From an uncultured Clostridium sp. (lineage in GTDB: Bacteria > Bacillota > Clostridia > Lachnospirales > Lachnospiraceae), in NCBI GenBank assembly GCA_946553025.1, contig CAMNRM010000039.1, positions 1-48,363 of the forward strand: a DNA stretch of 48,363 bases. Direction: 5' to 3'. Shown piece after piece: positions 42,555 to 48,363 of this stretch. The notes beneath the pieces are model-generated. The model searched no databases, was not told the DNA's origin, and worked only from the letters and a program-made list of their open reading frames with translations. How positions within the stretch are numbered: the stretch's first letter is position 1; every line of letters starts with the position of its first letter. The position numbers and the translations under genes are program-made.

Positions 42555-43709
42555 ATGAAGGTTCGTACAGCCTGTTTAGATCATGAACAAATATGGGTAA
42601 TTGATGATATTATATGCGGATTATATGTCATTGAACTGAAAACATTGAAAGTTAAATGTATAATTGATTCATGGCAACTATTTAAATATGGGAAATTTGA
42701 ACCACAATCTATAATTGCTTGGAAAGATGAGTATATTCTGATTATTCCACGGGAAATTTATAGACATTGGGTTTTTTATAATAAAATTACGGGAGAAATT
42801 AGATATCAGAAGATTGTAGAAGATGAATATAAGGAAATACTTATTACAATTGATCAGGATAAAAAGCAGCTTTATTTTTGCCCTATGTGTATAAATGATC
42901 CAATTCTTATTGTTGATTTTGATACCTTAATATGTTCTCGTGTTATAAAGAATTGGAATGATAAAATTATACATACTAGTGATTCAATTGCATGGAAAGG
43001 AGCATATAATGGAAAATATGTTTTTTTCTCAATAAAAAATACAAAAACAATTGTGCGAATAAACTGTGAAACATATAACGTAGAACTAATGGAACTTGGT
43101 ATACCAGAGCAAATCATAGATGTTGATTATGCTTTTGAAGAGTTATGGATATTACCTGTAAGTGGAAATAAAATTTATCAGATTGATGAAAATGGTAAGA
43201 TTATTAATGTTGCAAAATTATTGATGGATGGTAGAAAGTGTTCGATTCCTAATTTTATCCGAATTATTGTTCAAGAAAAGTATTTATTCTTTTTTCCATA
43301 TTGTGAAAGAGGTATTTATGTATATGAAAAATCAAAGAAAAAGACACAAATAATTGCTGATGAAAATCTTATTTTAAAAAAGAAATCTGAAAAGCATAGT
43401 GTGAAATATTGGGAGTATTATATCAAAGATAATCAATTAAATATACTTCCTTTATTGGATAAGTTTATTGAAATTGATTTAGATACACTTCAGTATAAAA
43501 AGAAAGATTTGATTTATTTGCATTTATGGCCGGATAAGGAGCAAATTTGGAAAAGTATTTGGAATCATGTTTTTGAATCAAATCATATATTGATTGAAAA
43601 AGATAGTTATGCTTTAGATAGTTTTTTTGAGTATACACTATATAAGATGAGTAATCAGAATGTGTCCAAAATAAAATGTGTAGGTGAAAGAATATGGATG
43701 AAAATTTAA
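42555..43709 (+). CDS. Beta-propeller-like protein of unknown function
   Basis: A 384-aa protein with no recognised family. The chain is built of repeated short strands with W, Y, D and I: IWVIDDIICGLYVIEL, YILIIPREIYRHWVFYN, QLYFCPMCINDPILIVDFD, YVFFSIKNTKTIVRIN, ELWILPVSGNKIYQIDENG. Spacing of 40-50 residues between repeats suggests a propeller of about seven blades. No signal peptide. AAGGAG is upstream and it overlaps the next gene by 16 nt, so it is co-translated. A remnant of a second copy lies at 46277. It may bind a sugar substrate or partner within the island. Confidence 0.6.
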   Translation: MKVRTACLDHEQIWVIDDIICGLYVIELKTLKVKCIIDSWQLFKYGKFEPQSIIAWKDEYILIIPREIYRHWVFYNKITGEIRYQKIVEDEYKEILITIDQDKKQLYFCPMCINDPILIVDFDTLICSRVIKNWNDKIIHTSDSIAWKGAYNGKYVFFSIKNTKTIVRINCETYNVELMELGIPEQIIDVDYAFEELWILPVSGNKIYQIDENGKIINVAKLLMDGRKCSIPNFIRIIVQEKYLFFFPYCERGIYVYEKSKKKTQIIADENLILKKKSEKHSVKYWEYYIKDNQLNILPLLDKFIEIDLDTLQYKKKDLIYLHLWPDKEQIWKSIWNHVFESNHILIEKDSYALDSFFEYTLYKMSNQNVSKIKCVGERIWMKI

Positions 43710-44623
43710 TGGCGAAAAAAAGTGTGATTGATTATTTGATGAATAGAATAGAAAGATTAATTATAGAAGGATATAAAAAATTTTATATTTATCCATTTGG
43801 AAATATCGGAATGATAGTAAAAGATATTCTTGAGAAAAGATATGGAATATTAGATTGTGTAGGGATAGATAATTCTCTATGTATGTTTAATAAAAAAATT
43901 CTTTCATGTAAAGAATTAGAAGGGAAAGTATGGAATGATACAGAAACACTTATTCTTGCGTCTAATAATAGTTTAATTTATAGAAGTATTAGGACAGAAA
44001 TTAAGAAGTATGTACCATTAAATTGTATAAAAGATATGTTTCCTGTACCGCCTCTTATTAACCATAGTGATCATAGAATAGCTTCCCTGGCGGCAGCAGG
44101 ACGAGAAATATATAGAAGAAATGTTATGGGTTCAGTAGCCGAAGCAGGAGTTTATCAAGGGGAATTTGCAAAGTTTATCAATATTATATTTCCAGATAGA
44201 AAATTATATTTATTTGATTCTTTTGAGGGATTTGAAGCCAAATCAGTGCGAGAGGATTATGATAATAAGGTGCAGGTGAAAGAATGGATTAATACATTGA
44301 AAGATACATCGATTGAAATAGTAATGAAGAAAATGAATTTTCCTGAGAATATTATTATAAAAAAAGGATTTATACCTGATACAACAAAAGATGTAATAGA
44401 TAAATTTTGTTTTGTTAATCTTGATATGGATTTGTATTTGCCGACTTATGAAGGATTGAAATTTTTTTGGGAAAATTTAAGTAACGGAGGATATATTTTT
44501 GTGCATGATTTTTACATATGGGACGGTGTAGAAGCAGCAGTGCGGAAATTTTGTGAAGAAATGCATATTGGATATGGATGTTTAACAGATGCTTGTTCTA
44601 TTGTATTATCGAAGCCATTTTAG
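43694..44623 (+). CDS. TylF/MycF-type methyltransferase with N-terminal Rossmann-like module
   Basis: A 309-aa two-part protein. Residues about 15-110 repeat the island module (FYIYPFGNIGMIVKDIL, GIDNSLCMF). Residues about 130-309 are a TylF/MycF-type O-methyltransferase (VAEAGVYQGEFAKFIN, LYLFDSFEGFEA, LDMDLYLPTYEGLKFFW, GGYIFVHDF), a family that methylates sugar hydroxyls in antibiotics and polysaccharides. The start at 43694 overlaps the previous gene and has AGGTGAAAG upstream. The module is at the N-terminus here but the C-terminus in the 41532 protein, a sign of domain shuffling. Confidence 0.85.
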   Translation: MDENLMAKKSVIDYLMNRIERLIIEGYKKFYIYPFGNIGMIVKDILEKRYGILDCVGIDNSLCMFNKKILSCKELEGKVWNDTETLILASNNSLIYRSIRTEIKKYVPLNCIKDMFPVPPLINHSDHRIASLAAAGREIYRRNVMGSVAEAGVYQGEFAKFINIIFPDRKLYLFDSFEGFEAKSVREDYDNKVQVKEWINTLKDTSIEIVMKKMNFPENIIIKKGFIPDTTKDVIDKFCFVNLDMDLYLPTYEGLKFFWENLSNGGYIFVHDFYIWDGVEAAVRKFCEEMHIGYGCLTDACSIVLSKPF

Positions 44624-44680
44624 GATGATTTTTTGGCAATTAATAGGTGCTTTTTGTGAAAAAATAGTAGGGAGAACTTC

Positions 44681-45913
44681 ATGGAAAAAATTATTGTTTC
44701 ATTTACTTCTTATCCGGATAGGATTTTGACAATAAATAAGGTGATTGATAGTATTATAAAACAAACAATACAGCCAGATAAAATTATCCTATATTTATCT
44801 TCTTTGGAATTTAGAGATTTTAAAAATATGCCTGATTTGACAAGATATGAAGAGTATGGATTTGAAATTCATTGGTATGAAGAAAATTTAAAATCGCACA
44901 AAAAATGGTTTTATGCGTTTCAGGAATATCCAGAGGATTTAATTGTAACAATAGATGATGATATTGTGTATCAGGACACAATGCTAGAAACTTTGTTAAA
45001 ATATCATGAATGCTTTCCAGAATATATAATTGCAAGAAATGCTAGATTAATAACATGTAATGAAGAAGGATATTTTGCTTCATATGAAAAGTGGTGCTGT
45101 TGGTGTAATGAATACGTTGGTGTTCCACGTATGGATTTAATAGCAATTGGTAATGGGGGGATTTTATATCCAAAGGCTTTCAGATCTAATTCTAAATTAT
45201 ACTGTAAAGACAAATTCATGGAATTATGTCATTATGCAGATGATATATGGATGAAAATAATGGAGGTATATAGTGAAATACCAGTGGTGTTAGCTGAAAA
45301 ATTTTGGCCGGATACCATTTTGATGGAACTTCAAAAAAATTGTTTATTTGAAAATCATAACAAAGATGGCGGAAATGATAAACAATTAAAGGCAATGTTA
45401 AGAGAGTACCCATATACATATCAAAAAAAGAAATTAGTTGATTGTATCTTTTCTACTAATCGAATTTTTTATGGAGAATTAGATGCAATTGAGAATAAAG
45501 GAATGGAAAATATTCTTGAGGAATTAAAAAAGAAATTTGAAGACTATGGCGAAATTCTTGTGTATGGGGCAGGGGAGATGGGAAATAAGATTTTTTATTT
45601 GTTAGGTAAAACGTCTATAAATATAATTAAGGCTTTTGTTGTTAATAAATTAAAAAACAATTTAAGTATGATAGAAAATATATCTGTAGAAGATTATAGG
45701 AATTATATTAACAGTGATGAAAAAATAGTGATAGCTCTATTTAATGATGAAGAGGCGGTGAAAGTACGTTTAGAGTTAGTTAAAAAAGGGATTAATACGG
45801 ACAGAATTATTATGTTAAAAAGCCTTGAAAAAAGTGCAATAATGAAAAAAATTCAGATCCCATTTCAGAGTGGAAAATATTGGGAAAAGCGATATGTGCA
45901 AAAAAAATTGTAG
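44681..45913 (+). CDS. Glycosyltransferase (GT-A type) with Rossmann-like module and methyltransferase stub
   Basis: A 410-aa protein. Residues about 1-215 look like a GT-A glycosyltransferase: IVSFTSYPDRILTINKVI (about 4-21), IILYLSSLEF, a DDD metal motif in VTIDDDIVYQD (about 89-99), and YADDIWMK (about 185). Residues about 285-395 contain the module (EILVYGAGEMGNKIFYLLGK). The last residues (SGKYWEKRYVQ) look like the first lines of a methyltransferase whose remainder continues in another frame at 45880; the stop at 45911-45913 arises by frameshift. GGGAG precedes the ATG. Confidence 0.8.
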   Translation: MEKIIVSFTSYPDRILTINKVIDSIIKQTIQPDKIILYLSSLEFRDFKNMPDLTRYEEYGFEIHWYEENLKSHKKWFYAFQEYPEDLIVTIDDDIVYQDTMLETLLKYHECFPEYIIARNARLITCNEEGYFASYEKWCCWCNEYVGVPRMDLIAIGNGGILYPKAFRSNSKLYCKDKFMELCHYADDIWMKIMEVYSEIPVVLAEKFWPDTILMELQKNCLFENHNKDGGNDKQLKAMLREYPYTYQKKKLVDCIFSTNRIFYGELDAIENKGMENILEELKKKFEDYGEILVYGAGEMGNKIFYLLGKTSINIIKAFVVNKLKNNLSMIENISVEDYRNYINSDEKIVIALFNDEEAVKVRLELVKKGINTDRIIMLKSLEKSAIMKKIQIPFQSGKYWEKRYVQKKL

Positions 45914-46269
45914 ATGATGATACAAAAAAATTTTATTGTTGTGGTAACAGTTATTTTAATAATATTTATAAGGGTGATTTAGCAATATCATTGGATGTTA
46001 TTTATCATTTGATAGAAGATGAGATATATGGGCAGTATATGCGAAGATTATTTTCTTCCAGTAAAAAATATGTATGTATTTATTCAAGTAATTTTGAAAA
46101 ACAATTAACAGCGCATGTAAAGAACAGAAAATTTACTGACTGGATTGATAAAAATAAAAAAGAGCAATGGAAATTAATGAAAATTATTTATAATCGATAT
46201 CCATATCTAGAAAGTAATCCTGATAATACGTCATGGTCAGATTTTTATTTTTATCAAAAAGTTTTATAA
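45880..46269 (+). pseudogene. Remnant of a SAM-dependent methyltransferase (internal deletion and frameshift)
   Basis: In a different frame from the upstream gene, KKIVDDDTKKFYCC continues into DLAISLDVIYHLIEDEIYGQ, KKYVCIYSSNFEKQ, RKFTDWIDKNKKEQWKLM and a final NTSWSDFYFYQKVL. This is the C-terminal half of a methyltransferase family seen in polysaccharide clusters, normally beginning with a SxxYWExRY line. That N-terminal line is at the end of the 44681 gene; the segment with the SAM-binding glycine motif is missing. It has no convincing start (TTG at 45880). Probably non-functional. Confidence 0.7.
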
Positions 46270-46276
46270 TAATTTA

Positions 46277-46545
46277 ATGACACTTAAAAGAAAAGCTTAT
46301 AAAGCATGTTTGGATAATGAATGGTTATGGGTGATTGATGGTATTGTTGTGTTGTATATTCTCTATTAATTAGAAAACTTTTAAGTTGGAATGTATGCTC
46401 CTATTTTCACTTTTGATTTGAGTACTCTATCCTATTTCTAAATAATGGAAAATTAGAGTAGGAAATTATCAAGAGATTTTTTTGAATATGTTTGGACAGG
46501 CCGATAAAACAGGCAATACATTTTTGCCCTAAAAAAGTGTAAAGA
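46277..46545 (+). pseudogene. Decayed copy of the beta-propeller-like gene
   Basis: ATG 46277 opens a 30-codon frame (YKACLDNEWLWVIDGIVV) matching the start of the 42555 protein (RTACLDHEQIWVIDDIIC). After a stop at 46367-46369 the similarity continues in other frames: KTFKLECM versus KTLKVKCI, and YQEIF...DKTGNTFLP versus YQKIV...DKKQLYFCP. The gene is broken by several frameshifts and stops. It fills most of the 340-nt gap between 46270 and 46609. Confidence 0.65.
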
Positions 46546-46609
46546 TTTTTTGAAAATTGTGGTTACTATTTATAAGTGAAAATAAACTTTATCAATAAGG
46601 AGCATAGAG

Positions 46610-47806
46610 ATGAATGAGCAACTTGTTAAATCAATGGGAAGTTATAATCTTAAATATTTACACAAAGCAAAAGCTGATGCAATTGAAATGATTTATAAAA
46701 GAGGTATACCATGTAAAAGTGATTTGTGTGTTGAAATGTATGAGAAAGCTACAGTATTACCTTGTACTTTAACTGAAAATGAAGATAAATGGATAGAGTG
46801 TATGGCTGGCGTTGTAGATCGAGATGGTGCAGTTGTACCAATGTCATGCACATGGCCATTTACATGTTTAAATCATCCGATACTTGAAAGAGAATGTTCT
46901 AAAGAAAATATAGTATATATAGGTAGTTATAGATTACACTGGGGACATTTTCTAATAGATTTGGTATCACGTTTATGGTATATATTTGAATGTGATAAAG
47001 ACAAGATAGATGCCTATATCATTTCAGGAGAATTTTATGGAAATAGCGAAGTACAGATAGCAAATGTAAGAGAATTTTTGGAATTGTTAGGGATATTAGA
47101 TAAGACAAGAATGATAACTGTTCCAACAATATTCAATTCTGTGATTATTCCAGAGAGGGCATATATTTCTGGAAAAGCACTAAACGATTCATGTGAAAAA
47201 CATGTATTTTCTGATAGATATCTTTCAATTTTTAATTACATAACAAATAAGGTGATTAAAAGTTATAAAAAAAATAGAGAAAAGGTTTTTCCTAAAAAAA
47301 TATTTATGACTAGGAGATCAAATCTTGATTATGGAATTGAGATGTTGAACAGTTTTTTTGAAAACAATGGTTATTTTATATTTGATCCAGCAGAAATAAC
47401 TCTTGCAGAACTTATTGTTTTATTGAATCAAAGTGAAGAAATAGCTTATATTAGTGGTACATTACAACACAATATGCTTTTTGCACCTAACGGGAAGCAT
47501 GTTTTAGCAATTGAAAGCAGAACGTATATTTCGCCAATTCAAATAGATATTGATATTATGAAAGATATTAATGTTACATATATTGATGCAAACTATAGTA
47601 TAATAAAAGATTTTCGAAATCATTCAAGATTATATGGATATACTAGTTACTTTAAACAGTATGTTGTGGACAAGAAAAAGAAGAAGCCGAATATTCTTTT
47701 TTTAATCCCTGAATATTTGCGAAAAAATATAAAAAAACATCTTCATTCTTATTATTTACCTGATATTTCAAGGCTTAAATATATAGAAAGTGAATATTCG
47801 GGATAG
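46610..47806 (+). CDS. Glycosyltransferase family 61 protein
   Basis: A 398-aa protein that resembles GT61 enzymes (PF04577, which includes plant xylosyltransferases and animal EOGT). Visible landmarks are IGSYRLHWGHFLIDLVSRLW (about 104-123), KKIFMTRRSNLDYGIE (about 231-246), LAELIVLLNQSEEIAYISG and GTLQHNMLFAPNGKHVLAIE (about 284-304), the pattern of histidine-arginine-glycine motifs in the family. No signal peptide or membrane helix. AAGGAG lies upstream of ATG 46610. It probably transfers a sugar onto a glycan or protein in this island. Confidence 0.8.
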   Translation: MNEQLVKSMGSYNLKYLHKAKADAIEMIYKRGIPCKSDLCVEMYEKATVLPCTLTENEDKWIECMAGVVDRDGAVVPMSCTWPFTCLNHPILERECSKENIVYIGSYRLHWGHFLIDLVSRLWYIFECDKDKIDAYIISGEFYGNSEVQIANVREFLELLGILDKTRMITVPTIFNSVIIPERAYISGKALNDSCEKHVFSDRYLSIFNYITNKVIKSYKKNREKVFPKKIFMTRRSNLDYGIEMLNSFFENNGYFIFDPAEITLAELIVLLNQSEEIAYISGTLQHNMLFAPNGKHVLAIESRTYISPIQIDIDIMKDINVTYIDANYSIIKDFRNHSRLYGYTSYFKQYVVDKKKKKPNILFLIPEYLRKNIKKHLHSYYLPDISRLKYIESEYSG

Positions 47807-47815
47807 GAAGTTGCT

Positions 47816-48295
47816 GTGTGTCAGGAAAGTGCATCTGAACTCATACATATTTTGAATATGAATATAAATATTAGCTACAATGAATTTTTTGATAGAAAAT
47901 CTATAAGTGCAGAAAACTTGATTTTTATGAAGGCATTGAAAATTCCATATGGAAAATGGAAGGAAAATACTTACAATGATTTATATCAAACTTTTTTTAA
48001 TTTGATTAAATATGCAATTGAACAAAAGGATGTAAAAAAAATTATGATGTATCCCTATGGGAAAAATGGATTGCTTTGTAAAATAATTTTAAAGGAAGTG
48101 TTTGAAATAGAGCCGATTATATTTGATAATAATATTTGTAAATATAATACATCTGTATTTCCACTAAAAGATTTAAAGCAAATGAAGGAAAAAGGAAGTA
48201 TTATGATTTTAACAAGTGCAAAAGAGGAATGTGTTAAAGAAATAGAGTATTATTGTAAGCCAGAAATAATATTTGGACCATATACGATTTATTGA
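47816..48295 (+). CDS. Small protein carrying the island's Rossmann-like module
   Basis: A 159-aa protein from GTG 47816, 9 nt after the GT61 stop, with AGGAAG upstream. Residues about 75-159 (KKIMMYPYGKNGLLCKIILK, IIFDNNICKYNT) are a stand-alone copy of the module fused to the neighbouring methyltransferases and glycosyltransferase. Residues 1-70 are unrecognised and helical. It could be a free-standing partner or a leftover of a larger fusion. The island continues past the window end; 48296-48363 shows no start. Confidence 0.65.
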   Translation: MCQESASELIHILNMNINISYNEFFDRKSISAENLIFMKALKIPYGKWKENTYNDLYQTFFNLIKYAIEQKDVKKIMMYPYGKNGLLCKIILKEVFEIEPIIFDNNICKYNTSVFPLKDLKQMKEKGSIMILTSAKEECVKEIEYYCKPEIIFGPYTIY

Positions 48296-48363
48296 TAAGA
48301 TATAAAAACCTTGTGAGTTAAAAGTTTTCAACAAAAAGAATAGCCCTTTTGTATGGATTTATG

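Overview
The window looks like a chromosomal segment of a low-to-mid GC Firmicute, most likely a Lachnospiraceae (class Clostridia). This is inferred from the gene order plsX-acpP-rnc-smc-ftsY, strong AGGAGG ribosome-binding sites, a DUF1846 protein, the FeoA-FeoA-FeoB-small Cys-rich protein iron operon, Trp/Tyr-rich cell-wall-binding-like repeats and two small serine recombinases. No 16S gene or other decisive marker is present, so the genus is not assigned.

Layout. 1-3.8 kb: tRNA-Gly, a reverse-strand glycosyltransferase with TPR-like repeats, DUF1846 and a secreted wall-binding-type protein. 4-13.6 kb: housekeeping genes for a second type II topoisomerase pair (parE/parC type), asd, galM, topB and a beta-helix sugar-transferase-like protein. 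13.9-15.5 kb: upp and an anchored extracellular protein on the minus strand. 15.7-18.8 kb: the ferrous-iron operon with three matching putative operators. 18.9-19.9 kb: tRNA-Leu, a ~180-bp highly structured inverted repeat and a serine recombinase whose stop codon abuts that repeat. 20.2-34.9 kb: the lipid/RNase III/SMC/FtsY run, then ilvA, a CLC antiporter, a lipoprotein, a ParB-like/BMP fusion, a phosphoesterase and a GH13 enzyme. From 34.9 kb the character changes to accessory DNA: a PIN toxin-antitoxin pair, a second serine recombinase, a 5'-truncated AAA/PD-(D/E)XK gene, a three-gene cell-surface cluster (37.9-41.4 kb), then a visibly AT-rich island of methyltransferases, glycosyltransferases and an orphan propeller-like protein (41.5-48.3 kb) that runs off the window.

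How the parts may work together. The surface cluster (a signal-peptide protein with a Glu-rich region, a membrane-anchored protein and a secreted protein sharing a domain with the first) sits immediately upstream of the glycan-type island on the same strand, so the island may decorate these surface proteins. Four island proteins carry the same Rossmann-like module (YPFGxxG...DNxLC). Two decayed genes there, a methyltransferase with its SAM-binding core deleted and a remnant of the propeller-like gene, show recent reshuffling.

Most unusual signals: (i) a dispersed family of short intergenic hairpins (GTTACTGT...ACAGTAAC type), mostly just upstream of start codons; (ii) the structured inverted repeat starting exactly at a recombinase stop codon; (iii) three GTTAG-N6-CTAAC-like sites in the feo locus; (iv) mutually exclusive RNA structures between acpP and rnc; (v) the surface cluster plus glycan island with its recurring module. 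All assignments are from reading the sequence; no database search was run.
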